A program made the translations under genes and the position numbers. From Anabaena sp. 4-3 (GTDB taxonomy: Bacteria > Cyanobacteriota > Cyanobacteriia > Cyanobacteriales > Nostocaceae): a stretch of DNA of 64,000 nucleotides. The notes under the pieces are model-generated. The model was given only the letters and a program-made list of their open reading frames with translations, was not told where the DNA came from and did not search any database. This document shows positions 36,538 through 44,783 of the stretch, one piece after another. The stretch lies in NCBI RefSeq assembly GCF_001597745.1, contig NZ_LUHJ01000009.1, positions 71,224 to 135,223 of the forward strand, read 5' to 3'. Each line of letters starts with the position of its first letter. Within the stretch, counting starts at the first letter, position 1.

Positions 36538-37089
36538 ATGAAGCGTTTTATCTCAACTGCTGCTGCTACGGTGACGTTAGTGCTTTCGTTGTCTACACAA
36601 GCTATATCTGCGGTAGGAACAGCCCACAATCAGATGAAAACTTCGCCCATTACAGCCTTAGACAGACAATCATCATTAGAGTTAACAATTAATTCTCACG
36701 ATGCTGCTCTCTACCTCACACAAGGTGTTTTACGTTTGCAATCGGGCGACGAGAAAGGAGCGATCGCGGCTTTCAACCAAGCCATACGTATTAATCCTAA
36801 CTCTAGTGAAGCCTACTTTATTCGAGGTATTGCCCACTTGCAATTGGAAGACTGGACAGCCGCAGTTACGGATTTCAACCAAGCCATACGCATTAATCCT
36901 AACTCTAGTGAAGCCTACTTTATTCGAGGTATTGCCCGCTTGCAATTAGGAGACTTGAAAGGTGCTACTGAGGATTTAGATCAAGCTGCTGTTCTGCTGG
37001 AAAAACAAGGAAAAACAGCCGAATACGAACAGGTTATCAACATAATTAACCAAATTAACAGCAGATTAACTGATGCTGTCATCAGTTAG
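36538..37089 (+). CDS. Exported TPR-repeat protein
   Basis: A 183-residue protein with a signal peptide (FISTAAATVTLVLSLSTQAISA) and three tetratricopeptide units of 34 residues: SGDEKGAIAAFNQAIRINPN, EDWTAAVTDFNQAIRINPN and GDLKGATEDLDQAA. The second and third unit boundaries repeat almost identically at DNA level over about 75 bp with a 102-bp period (from 36772 and 36874), a recent duplication or gene conversion. TPRs bind proteins; the partner is unknown. A GGAGAA ribosome site precedes the ATG. It is 36 bp upstream of the symporter gene. Confidence 0.85.
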   Translation: MKRFISTAAATVTLVLSLSTQAISAVGTAHNQMKTSPITALDRQSSLELTINSHDAALYLTQGVLRLQSGDEKGAIAAFNQAIRINPNSSEAYFIRGIAHLQLEDWTAAVTDFNQAIRINPNSSEAYFIRGIARLQLGDLKGATEDLDQAAVLLEKQGKTAEYEQVINIINQINSRLTDAVIS

Positions 37090-37125
37090 AGATGAAGCTA
37101 ATCGACCATTTGTCAATCAGTAATA

Positions 37126-38442
37126 ATGCTGAAAATTATGAGCCAATCCCCAGGTTTTGTTTTCTGGAAGACTTTTCCCTTATCGTTGCAGATTGCGATC
37201 GCTCTCATTTTAGCGACAGTTTTGGGAATTCTATTAGGTGCGGGCAACCCCAGCCCCAATTTGACCGAATTAATTAATCATCTAATTATTCCCTGTAATT
37301 TAATCCTCAAAGCCTTACGTGCCTTAGCCACACCCTTGATTTTACTGGCAATTCTGCACGGATTTCTCACAGTCAATATTCCAGGGCGTTCAGGACGAAA
37401 ACTCGCTCTGTTGCTGCTGACAAATACCCTCATGGCGATTGTCATCGGGCTATTAGTTGCCAATGTATTACAACCTGGGCGTTGGTGGCAAATTGCAGCC
37501 CAAGGTGCAGCACTTACTGAAAAAACCCTTGACCCTTGGGGTTTGCTGCAAGATATGATTCCACCTTCCATCTTACAGCCTTTAGTTGATAATAATGTGA
37601 TTCAGTTAGTGTTTATTGCCTTGGCTTTTGGCGTGGTTTTACGTGCCATCAAAACCGAGCAAATCGCCCAACAGAAAGAAGATTATCGCCCGATTGAACA
37701 ACTGATTACCCTATCATTTGAGGCTGTAATGGCAGTGTTGAAATGGGTAATTGCTTTAGTACCTATCGCCGTATTTGGTATTGTCGCCAAAACCATTGCG
37801 TTACAAGGCTTTAAACCATTCATCTCATTAGCTGCTTTTGTGTTTGCGGTGCTACTTGGGCTATTATTGCAAGCGATTTACTATACAGCCAGAGTCAAAT
37901 ATGGTTCTTGGGTAAGTCCACAGAGATTTATTCGTGGTAGTAGTGACGCACTGTTAACAGCTTTTTCTACCGCATCATCTACTGCAAGTATGCCTGTCAC
38001 CTTCCAAGCTTTGATAGAGAAAGTTGGTTTACGGGAATCTTCCGCATCACTGGGGGCTTTAGTAGGTAGCAATTTCAATAATGACGGGACTGCATTATAT
38101 GAAGCTATGTCTGCGTTATTTGTTGGGCAGTTGTTAGGACTGCATTTGAGTTTACCCCAGCAATTGATGGTAGTCTTAACCTCTATCGTAGCTTCTGTAG
38201 GGGCGGCTGGCATTCCTGAAGCTGGGCTGGTGACGATGACTTTGGTGTTTACGTCGGTGGGATTGCCAACTCAGTATATTGCTTTATTGATTACGGTGGA
38301 TTGGTTTCTTGATCGCTGTCGCACTGCTATCAATGTCATGGGAGATATGACAATTAGTTGTCTGCTGGATGGTAAGAAACAGCACTTTGAGGTGGGGAAT
38401 ATTGCTGAGGATTTTTCTCACGCAGAAACTCAGAGAGAATGA
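37126..38442 (+). CDS. Dicarboxylate/amino acid:cation symporter (DAACS family)
   Basis: A 438-residue protein with about eight membrane helices and two re-entrant loops of the GltP/DctA family. Diagnostic segments are SSDALLTAFSTASSTASMPVTFQAL (serine-rich hairpin 1 near residue 283), NNDGTALYEAM (the NxDGT motif) and AAGIPEAGLVTMTLVF (hairpin 2), with DRCRTAINVMGD at the end. It imports glutamate, aspartate or dicarboxylates with Na+ or H+; the exact substrate is not decidable. Translation may begin at ATG 37126 or at a second ATG 37138. Confidence 0.9.
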   Translation: MLKIMSQSPGFVFWKTFPLSLQIAIALILATVLGILLGAGNPSPNLTELINHLIIPCNLILKALRALATPLILLAILHGFLTVNIPGRSGRKLALLLLTNTLMAIVIGLLVANVLQPGRWWQIAAQGAALTEKTLDPWGLLQDMIPPSILQPLVDNNVIQLVFIALAFGVVLRAIKTEQIAQQKEDYRPIEQLITLSFEAVMAVLKWVIALVPIAVFGIVAKTIALQGFKPFISLAAFVFAVLLGLLLQAIYYTARVKYGSWVSPQRFIRGSSDALLTAFSTASSTASMPVTFQALIEKVGLRESSASLGALVGSNFNNDGTALYEAMSALFVGQLLGLHLSLPQQLMVVLTSIVASVGAAGIPEAGLVTMTLVFTSVGLPTQYIALLITVDWFLDRCRTAINVMGDMTISCLLDGKKQHFEVGNIAEDFSHAETQRE

Positions 38443-38469
38443 GAGTTTTTAGATTGAGGGGTTATAAAG

Positions 38470-39111
38470 ATGAATCGGTTTCTTTCCCGATATTTATTGA
38501 ATGTGATGCGCTATAAGCAAACTTACTGGCTGATAGCTGGGGCAATTATCGGATATGTTGGGTTTGTGTTGGTATTGGGAACGACTCGGTTAGTGATTGG
38601 TGTTGGTGGTGCGATCGCATTGGTGATGATAGTCTTTTGGTTTTACACTGTCAACCAAGTTTCACCTAAATCAAAACACAACCTATTAGAAAGAGAGACA
38701 TTTCTCGCGCATTTAAACCAACTCCAACGCCAAATAGATAAAACTTCTCAAACAACTTGGCGACAAGCATATCAATGGGCAGAAGCAAGCCAACAATTTG
38801 CAACTGAAATTGCTCAACGAGAACCTACCTTAATCCCCGAATTATTAGAAGCATTGTATACGGTACTCGCGTTAACACAGCAAGTAGTTTCCGCCGTAAC
38901 CGCAGTTAATCAAGTCCAATCTTCCACCTATCGTCCCTTAGCCAAACAACAATTACAAGCCAGTTGCGATCGCCTCCAACAAACACACAACCAATTGCAA
39001 CAATTACAGGATCAAATCTTACTCTCCAAACTCAACCAAACTCCTCCTGATATCAATCTCCCCAAAACGTTGCAACTACTAATTACAGCCAATAAAACCG
39101 CCCTTAATTAA
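38470..39111 (+). CDS. Two-helix membrane protein with coiled-coil tail
   Basis: A 213-residue protein. Two adjacent N-terminal membrane helices (YWLIAGAIIGYVGFVLVLG and LVIGVGGAIALVMIVFWFYTV) are followed by a glutamine-rich cytoplasmic or periplasmic coiled coil to the C-terminus (FLAHLNQLQRQIDK; LQASCDRLQQTHNQLQQLQDQ). No known family is recognised. It starts 28 bp after the symporter stop and is 55 bp upstream of the VWA lipoprotein gene, so it may belong to that group. Confidence 0.7.
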   Translation: MNRFLSRYLLNVMRYKQTYWLIAGAIIGYVGFVLVLGTTRLVIGVGGAIALVMIVFWFYTVNQVSPKSKHNLLERETFLAHLNQLQRQIDKTSQTTWRQAYQWAEASQQFATEIAQREPTLIPELLEALYTVLALTQQVVSAVTAVNQVQSSTYRPLAKQQLQASCDRLQQTHNQLQQLQDQILLSKLNQTPPDINLPKTLQLLITANKTALN

Positions 39112-39166
39112 ACTTCTCATCTTTGCGCCTTTGCGTGAGCCAATATTCAATCATCCAAAAACAGCC

Positions 39167-40912
39167 ATGAAACTTTTCAGAGAACTCCGAATACACTTTG
39201 GTATATGGTTTTTATGCGGCTTAATTGTCACATTACTAGGGTCTTGTATCACGCCCACAGTAGATTCCTTTGAAAGTGCTTATCGCGTCTTACAAGAATC
39301 TTTATTACCCAAAATCACCATCGACAAAGCCACAATTTCCGATGCAGTCGCCCAAGGTTACAGCATTAAAAAATTAGCAGAACCTTTACCCAATATCGCA
39401 GAATTTCCCCTCTATGGTGCCAAGCCATCAACTGATAATAATATTACTTACATTGAAATTTTTGGTTCGGCGGAAAAATCCAACGGACAAAAGCAAGATG
39501 AGCGTTGGTTGGTAGATGTTGCTGAAGCATTTAATGCCAAAAAAATTACTACCAGTTCTGGACAAGTCATACAAGTAGGAATTCGCAATATTCCCTCTGG
39601 TACTGCAACAAGAATTTTAGCTGCTAAAAATGCTCGTCCGGCTGGGTTTACACCTGCTAATCAGCTATCATTACAACTGTTGACACAGCAAGGAATCACA
39701 ACTTCAACTATTACCCCGCGATTAGTATCTGACTTTGCTGGTTTTGTGGTTGATGGTGGAACTTATCAACAACTGGCAAAAAATGCTGATGTCACTTTTG
39801 AGAAACTACTAGATGCGATTCTATCGGATAAGCTGACAATTGGCTATCCAAATCCTTACAGTAGTGCTACATCTTTAAATTTGTTATATACCTTATTTTG
39901 GCGGAGTGCGGGACATCATCAAGACGGTAAACCTCTCACAGCCTCAGAATTACAATCACCACAGGTAAATTCTGTTTTTGATACATTTCAAAACCAAGTT
40001 TTAATTACAACTTTAACAACACTTGATCTGAAAGAGATTTTTATCCGCAACAACCAAAAATTACAAGCGTTTCCCCTAGAGTATCAAAGTTTTCAAGCCC
40101 TCAAAAAACTGCCAGGATTTGAAGATGTGGTGTTTGTCCCCTTTGGAGTACCTCATGATAGTCCTTTGGTGGGCTTTAATTGGAATACTTCCGCACAAAA
40201 TGAAGCTTTACAGCGATTTAGTGAGTTTGCGCTGTCGCCAGCAATGCAGCAGCTAGCAACCGCACAAGGTTTTAATGCTGGTGAACGCTTCAGGAGTAAT
40301 ATTATACCTCCAATTCCAGATGGTAAAGTTTTGCAAGCGGCGCAGTCTTATTGGAAACAGCGTAAAGACGGGGGACGTACTGTTAACTTGATGATGGTAA
40401 TTGATACAAGTGGTTCAATGGCAGGCGATCGCTTACAAGCTGTGAAAAAGAGTCTCAGAATTGCCGCACAGTCAATTAATCCTGGTAACTATGTCGGATT
40501 GGTTGCATTTAGCGATCGCCCTCAACAAATCCTTCCCCTTGCACCCTTTGATGAACAACAACACAAACGTCTGTTAGCGGCGACTGATTCCCTTATCGCT
40601 GATGGGAATACCGCGATGTACGACGGGATGATTGTCGGTTTGTCAGAACTAATGGAACGCCAGAAACTCGATCCTCATGGGCGATATTATCTGCTACTGC
40701 TGAGTGATGGCGAAGTGAATACAGGATTACAGTTAAGTGAAATCACGGACGTTCTCAAGTATAGTGGCGTGCGTTTCTATCCCATTGCTTACGGCGAAGT
40801 CAACCAAACAGAATTGCAACAGATTGCTAACTTGCGAGAAACAACCGTCAAATCCAGTGATCCGCAAAAGCTGCAAACATTATTTACCGAATTGTTTCAA
40901 ACCAACTTGTAA
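39167..40912 (+). CDS. Lipoprotein with solute-binding-like and von Willebrand A domains
   Basis: About 581 residues from ATG 39167. The N-terminal helix ends in a lipobox LLGSC, so it is likely a membrane-anchored lipoprotein. Residues about 80-400 resemble an extracellular solute-binding domain (YIEIFGSAEKSNGQ; LTIGYPNPYSSATSLNLLYTLF; FVPFGVPHDSPLVGFNW). The C-terminal 170 residues are a VWA domain with the metal-site motif DTSGSMAGDRL and later LLLSDGEVNTG. VWA domains bind proteins through a metal ion. The start TTG 12 codons upstream is less likely. The gene is followed after 4 bp by a small partner. Confidence 0.82.
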   Translation: MKLFRELRIHFGIWFLCGLIVTLLGSCITPTVDSFESAYRVLQESLLPKITIDKATISDAVAQGYSIKKLAEPLPNIAEFPLYGAKPSTDNNITYIEIFGSAEKSNGQKQDERWLVDVAEAFNAKKITTSSGQVIQVGIRNIPSGTATRILAAKNARPAGFTPANQLSLQLLTQQGITTSTITPRLVSDFAGFVVDGGTYQQLAKNADVTFEKLLDAILSDKLTIGYPNPYSSATSLNLLYTLFWRSAGHHQDGKPLTASELQSPQVNSVFDTFQNQVLITTLTTLDLKEIFIRNNQKLQAFPLEYQSFQALKKLPGFEDVVFVPFGVPHDSPLVGFNWNTSAQNEALQRFSEFALSPAMQQLATAQGFNAGERFRSNIIPPIPDGKVLQAAQSYWKQRKDGGRTVNLMMVIDTSGSMAGDRLQAVKKSLRIAAQSINPGNYVGLVAFSDRPQQILPLAPFDEQQHKRLLAATDSLIADGNTAMYDGMIVGLSELMERQKLDPHGRYYLLLLSDGEVNTGLQLSEITDVLKYSGVRFYPIAYGEVNQTELQQIANLRETTVKSSDPQKLQTLFTELFQTNL

Positions 40913-40916
40913 ATAT

Positions 40917-41270
40917 ATGAATCGTTATTGCTTCACCATTTTAGCATCGGGTTGGGGATTATTTCTAGTCGCGGGAGTGGCAATTTCTCACATTTCTCCA
41001 CCTTTAATTTTACTCATTGATAAAAGTTATTGTCCTCCCGAACAATGGCAGAAACTAGCACAAACTTATGCAGAAAAATATCAAAATTCCCAGTTGCACA
41101 CAGTCATTTTATTTGATGATTTGAGCCAAGAAAAATTTTCACCACCACCACAACCATCAGTCATCAGTCAGTTATCCACTTACGGACGAGCAAATTTAAA
41201 ACGACAATCTCAGCTACAAAAAACTTATCCAAAAGCGCAATTGTTGAGTTGTCGTTCTGTTAACAATTAA
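40917..41270 (+). CDS. Small membrane-anchored protein following the VWA lipoprotein
   Basis: A 117-residue protein from ATG 40917, four bases after the VWA gene's stop. It has one N-terminal helix (FTILASGWGLFLVAGVAISH) and a short periplasmic part with LLIDKSYCPPEQWQKLAQTYAEKYQN. No family is recognised. The tight spacing indicates translational coupling with the VWA lipoprotein. Its 3' end overlaps by 11 bp the 3' end of the opposite-strand NB-ARC gene, so both stop codons come from the same short stretch. Confidence 0.7.
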   Translation: MNRYCFTILASGWGLFLVAGVAISHISPPLILLIDKSYCPPEQWQKLAQTYAEKYQNSQLHTVILFDDLSQEKFSPPPQPSVISQLSTYGRANLKRQSQLQKTYPKAQLLSCRSVNN

Positions 41271-42444
41271 ATAAACGCTGTACACATTTGAGAATTACTG
41301 GCTGTAAATAAAAGCGTTCTACATCAACGTCTTTCATCGTTTCTATCAACGCCCTTCGTTTTAAAGATAAGAGTGCTTTGATAATCTCCCCCTTGGAAGT
41401 ATGACTTGCTAGGTGTAAGAGTATCTCTTGACGAGTAAATCCTTCTACGTTGGTAGCCAAAAATTTCATGATCATTTTTTCCCAAGGGGAAATGTGGTTG
41501 AGCCATTGGGAAACGAGGGGTTCAAATTCACCCACAACTAATGTTCCAGAGGCTAAAAACTCGCCCACATCCCCAGCAAATATTTCCTTGATGAAATCCG
41601 CAGCCATATTGAGAAACAAGGGATTACCACCATATTGATTGACTAAAGCTATCCACTGTTGAGCATCAAAGGTAAGTTGATGATGTTGCAAAAGTTCAAT
41701 TGCACCTTCCATGAGTCCACCGAGGGGGAAAATCACCGCACCCGCAGCAGTTAAAAGATTTAACCCCTCTGGTTGTTCTCGGCTAGTGATTATCACACAA
41801 CTATTATGAGGCGTTTCTACAACGGTGCGGAGAAAGTCTGCATATACTTCATATCCTGCACGATATTGTCCTCCACGCTCCCCCCCTAAAATTCCATCCC
41901 AACCATCAAAAATTATGAGGCTGTGCGGTGTTAAAGTCGGTAGTGTATCTGTTGCTGGTGGGTTGTGGTGAAAGGAAAACCACAGAGTTTGTTGAAAATG
42001 GGATAGTCCATTTTCTGCTAATTTTACAGCTAAAGCCGTTTTCCCAATCCCCCCAATTCCTGTAATTGCAATTAGGCGTTTTCCTTGCTCAATGGCTTGA
42101 CTGAGTGTATCTAATTCGTAACCCCGTCCAAAAAATAAAGGAATGTTAGGAATTGGGGTTGTAATAGGTATGGGGCGTTCTACTACATCTTGCCAATTTA
42201 AACCCAAAACCTGACAAAATGCTTTAAATACTGACGCATTAATGGCATCACCTTTGAGGAAGCGTTTCCATGTCGGTAAAGATACCCCCTCTGCAAAGAC
42301 TACCGCATCTTTCCAGTTAAGCTCAGGTTCGAGAATTTGACTGGCTTGTTCTAACCAATATGGGTTATCAATCGCCCAACCTTTTTCTTTACGAGTTTGT
42401 TTGATGATTTGCAATCCAGTCGAGGAGGATTTGATGGTAGGCAT
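41260..42444 (-). CDS. NB-ARC/AP-ATPase family protein without C-terminal repeats
   Basis: A 394-residue STAND ATPase. The first 90 residues form a small helical domain (GLQIIKQTRKEKGWAIDNP; GVSLPTWKRFLKGDAINASVFKAFCQVLGLNW) common in front of cyanobacterial NB-ARC proteins. FFGRGYELDTL (104-114) and Walker A GIGGIGKT (129-136) lead into the ATPase, with Walker B SLIIFDGWDG, CVIITSREQ and the GGNPLFLNMA motif. A winged-helix-like part ends the protein. The WD40, TPR or pentapeptide repeats usual in such proteins are absent. These ATPases act as signalling switches and some serve in defence; the trigger here is unknown. Confidence 0.82.
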   Translation of the reverse strand: MPTIKSSSTGLQIIKQTRKEKGWAIDNPYWLEQASQILEPELNWKDAVVFAEGVSLPTWKRFLKGDAINASVFKAFCQVLGLNWQDVVERPIPITTPIPNIPLFFGRGYELDTLSQAIEQGKRLIAITGIGGIGKTALAVKLAENGLSHFQQTLWFSFHHNPPATDTLPTLTPHSLIIFDGWDGILGGERGGQYRAGYEVYADFLRTVVETPHNSCVIITSREQPEGLNLLTAAGAVIFPLGGLMEGAIELLQHHQLTFDAQQWIALVNQYGGNPLFLNMAADFIKEIFAGDVGEFLASGTLVVGEFEPLVSQWLNHISPWEKMIMKFLATNVEGFTRQEILLHLASHTSKGEIIKALLSLKRRALIETMKDVDVERFYLQPVILKCVQRLFNC

Positions 42445-42580
42445 TGAATATGAGTCAGAAGGTGTAGCAAATTCATCAAATTTAATTTTATATCAGTATG
42501 GTAGTGAAGTTATGCAAGCTATTTGCGCGATGATCAAAGACTCACGTTGGGCGATCGCATTACAATAAGACTAAAGTTCA

Positions 42581-42820
42581 ATGGCTAGGGTAACAATGGA
42601 AGTTCTTAAACTCACCACCACTGTTGATGCGTCGGGGTATCTGCATCTTGACATCGCAACACAGTTACCACCTGGCCAGGTGAATGTTGTAGTTGTGATG
42701 AACCCACTGATTTCAGAAACTACACATAAAGCAGATTATGATTTTTCCGATCTGGCTGGGAAATTGGTCTGGCAAGGAGATGCACTAGGAATACAAAGGT
42801 CACTACGAGATGAGTGGTAA
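42581..42820 (+). CDS. Antitoxin of a PIN-type toxin-antitoxin pair
   Basis: A 79-residue protein with a beta-rich N-terminus (LKLTTTVDASGYLHLDIATQLPPGQVNVVVVM) and the C-terminal tail DFSDLAGKLVWQGDALGIQRSLRDEW that is typical of cyanobacterial VapB-like antitoxins next to PIN toxins. It would bind and block the toxin and probably autoregulate the operon. Start is ATG 42581 or an in-frame ATG 42596. It overlaps the toxin start by 11 bp (ATGAGTGGTAA). Confidence 0.82.
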   Translation: MARVTMEVLKLTTTVDASGYLHLDIATQLPPGQVNVVVVMNPLISETTHKADYDFSDLAGKLVWQGDALGIQRSLRDEW

Positions 42821-43187
42821 TCGCTACTTATTGGATACAAATGCGATCGTCGCCCTATTACAAGGTAATTCACAACTGCTGCAACTGTTCCAAAATGCTG
42901 ATTGGATAGGGATTTCGATTATCAGCCAACTTGAATTTCTAGCGTTTCCAGGGTTGAGTCAGGGAGATATCCAAGTTTTTCAGGAATTTCTTCAACGGGT
43001 TGAAGTCGTTAGTTTAATGGCTGGCGATACGGTGTTAATTGAGCAAACTATCCAACTTCGTCAGCAATATCGGCTGAAACTACCCGACGCAATCATCGCC
43101 GCAATGGCACTTCTGACAAATGCAACCCTAGTAACGGCAGATAGAGAATTTACAAAAGTATCTACATTAACGGTTATTAGCTGGTAG
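42810..43187 (+). CDS. PIN-domain RNase toxin (VapC-like)
   Basis: A 125-residue PIN domain with the acidic metal-binding set: D9 in YLLDTNAIVALL, E42 in SIISQLEFLAF, D93 in LPDAIIAAMAL and D113 in VTADREF. All four are present, so the toxin should be active. PIN toxins cleave RNA. The start overlaps the antitoxin stop by 11 bp. The nearby minus-strand pair at 43.3 kb has the same overlap sequence and toxin N-terminus but is broken. Confidence 0.88.
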   Translation: MSGNRYLLDTNAIVALLQGNSQLLQLFQNADWIGISIISQLEFLAFPGLSQGDIQVFQEFLQRVEVVSLMAGDTVLIEQTIQLRQQYRLKLPDAIIAAMALLTNATLVTADREFTKVSTLTVISW

Positions 43188-43267
43188 CTATGACTTCTCT
43201 ATGTTTCCAATTTACCTTGTATCCAGTCTGATATCCCCATTGGTTTTCAAAAGGTTCAGCAAGATAA

Positions 43268-43357
43268 TCAGGTAAAGGTTGAACAGTTTTTGACTTCTAC
43301 TTCATCCGCAAAGATAGCAATGATGATATTTGTATCTAATAAGTACCTACCACTCAT
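43268..43357 (-). pseudogene. Truncated PIN toxin (VapC-like) remnant
   Basis: ATG 43357 overlaps the antitoxin stop (ATGAGTGGTAG) and reads MSGRYLLDTNIIIAIFADE, the PIN N-terminus, then meets TGA at 43268 after 29 codons. The remaining PIN motifs are missing. A different frame continues open to about 43190 (PLPDYLAEPFENQWGYQTGY) but I do not recognise it; it may come from another deleted gene. Confidence 0.75.
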
Positions 43358-43574
43358 TGACATCTACTTGTTCACAATCTTGCTCAATTACCTCACGCAT
43401 AAACTGGAGGTCATCAGGAGGACTAGAACCTGCAAAACGTAGCAATTCCTGACCTGGAGTACCCCGAACTTCAACTTTCACCAATGTCCGAGCAAATTCC
43501 AGCACTTGCCATTGTAAATGCTGTGGCATGGCTCTTAGCTGCTCAACTACCTCATCGATGATGGAAATATTCAT
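43347..43574 (-). CDS. DUF2281-type antitoxin, now without a functional toxin
   Basis: A 75-residue protein with DEVVEQLRAMPQHLQWQVLEFARTL, the helical DUF2281 N-terminus, and a C-terminal AGSSPPDDLQFMREVIEQDCE tail. Such proteins are antitoxins paired with PIN toxins. A GGAGG-like ribosome site (AAAGGAGGT) precedes the ATG. Its own toxin is a remnant, so the antitoxin is solitary and could still protect against related toxins. Confidence 0.8.
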   Translation of the reverse strand: MNISIIDEVVEQLRAMPQHLQWQVLEFARTLVKVEVRGTPGQELLRFAGSSPPDDLQFMREVIEQDCEQVDVNEW

Positions 43575-43655
43575 TTTTACCTCCTTTCCACTATCCTATA
43601 CTGCTTTCACAGGTGTAGTTGCAGCTTTAATTTCAGGATGTACGCAACTGGCACA

Positions 43656-44642
43656 TTAGTAGGGTGCGTCAGATGTGGAAAATTGATTGACCCAGTTTTC
43701 TACCCTAAAAGTAAGACACTCAACCCATTCTTGAGTTAGTCGTTTTTCATAATCTTCTGGCAGATGTACCTTTCCAACTGCCTTGTACAAAGCTCTCTTC
43801 CAGGATTCGTACTCATAAGCTGCTTCTTCATCACCTTGGGATGCTTTTAAAGCGAGTTGGAAGAATGGGATGTTAACTTCGTCTCCTTCTAAACCGTTAT
43901 AGCCATGTTGAATGTCCCAATTAATACTATTACACACTATAGCTGCATATTTTATATGATCCAAACAGACTTGATGAAAATATCGCATTGGATAGTAATT
44001 ACGGTTAAACTCTATCTGAAGTTTAGCTTCTGCTATAATTTTTGATTTTTCCTCATCAGAACCGTCTATCATAGCTTCGGCTACAGCCATTAGTATTCTA
44101 GCTGGTTCTACTCGAAGAGATGTTTGTTTTCCTTTTTGCTCTGCTCTATATATCCAAGGTGGAGTAGGAAACAAGTTATTAGTCCATAAACCTAATCTAT
44201 ATTTTCTAGCAAAGTATTGAGCCTCTATATAACATTGTTCTACTTCATTAGTTAAAAAATCATAATAAGCCCAAGCATTACCTGTTGCTACCATCAACCA
44301 ACTTAATGAATAACCATTTATAAAAACGTCAGCAATATTTCGTTCATGTTTTTCGTCAAAATCAATAAATCTGATACTTATTACAGAAGAAGTATTTGAT
44401 AACTGCTTTTCTAACCATTGTTTGGACTCTAATCCATATTCTTGATGATGTTCAGGAGAATCAACATAAGCAAGACGAATATTTAACGTCTCTTCTTCCA
44501 TAGAGACTAGCAAGCCATCTCCATCGATAACTTTTATAACTTTACCTTGTTCTATGTCTTGGTAGGAATTGACATGAATAACTGAGATATGCTGTTTTAC
44601 TAGCAATAGGAACTCAGTATTTTTGGCAATTGGTTCAACCAT
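43656..44642 (-). CDS. Thermonuclease-domain (SNase-like) protein with C-terminal extension
   Basis: A 328-residue protein. Residues about 28-155 form a staphylococcal-nuclease-like domain with the catalytic pattern D40 and D42 (VIDGDG), R56 (IRLAYVD), D61, E64 (SPEHH) and R101 (RNIADVFING), all present, so nuclease activity is plausible. There is no signal peptide, so it is cytoplasmic. The C-terminal 170 residues are helical with ARILMAVAEAMIDGSDEEKSKI and no recognised family. It is 140 bp downstream of thrS on the same strand, separated by a terminator. Confidence 0.8.
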   Translation of the reverse strand: MVEPIAKNTEFLLLVKQHISVIHVNSYQDIEQGKVIKVIDGDGLLVSMEEETLNIRLAYVDSPEHHQEYGLESKQWLEKQLSNTSSVISIRFIDFDEKHERNIADVFINGYSLSWLMVATGNAWAYYDFLTNEVEQCYIEAQYFARKYRLGLWTNNLFPTPPWIYRAEQKGKQTSLRVEPARILMAVAEAMIDGSDEEKSKIIAEAKLQIEFNRNYYPMRYFHQVCLDHIKYAAIVCNSINWDIQHGYNGLEGDEVNIPFFQLALKASQGDEEAAYEYESWKRALYKAVGKVHLPEDYEKRLTQEWVECLTFRVENWVNQFSTSDAPY

Positions 44643-44715
44643 TAGTGTGCTTGGCTACAGAAAAATATAATTTTGTTGTAGCATACCTTTCATCTGTGTT
44701 AAAAAAGGGAGATTT

Positions 44716-44755
44716 TATAAAAAATACCCGCTACCATTTCTATTTTGATAGCGGG
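44716..44755 (-). terminator. Intrinsic terminator of thrS
   Basis: On the minus strand CCCGCTA (44749-44755), a 15-nt loop, TAGCGGG (44727-44733) and then TATTTTTT. Confidence 0.8.
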
Positions 44756-44783
44756 ATATTTAATCTAAAAGCTTCTGGTTGTG

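Noticed and set aside
36730-36949. Alternative frames in the TPR gene
   Set aside because: They follow from the near-identical 102-bp repeat units being open in other frames; only the TPR frame has a signal peptide and ribosome site.
40737-40916. N-terminal extension of the small protein after the VWA gene
   Set aside because: It would overlap the VWA domain in another frame; the ATG at 40917 with 4-bp spacing is better.
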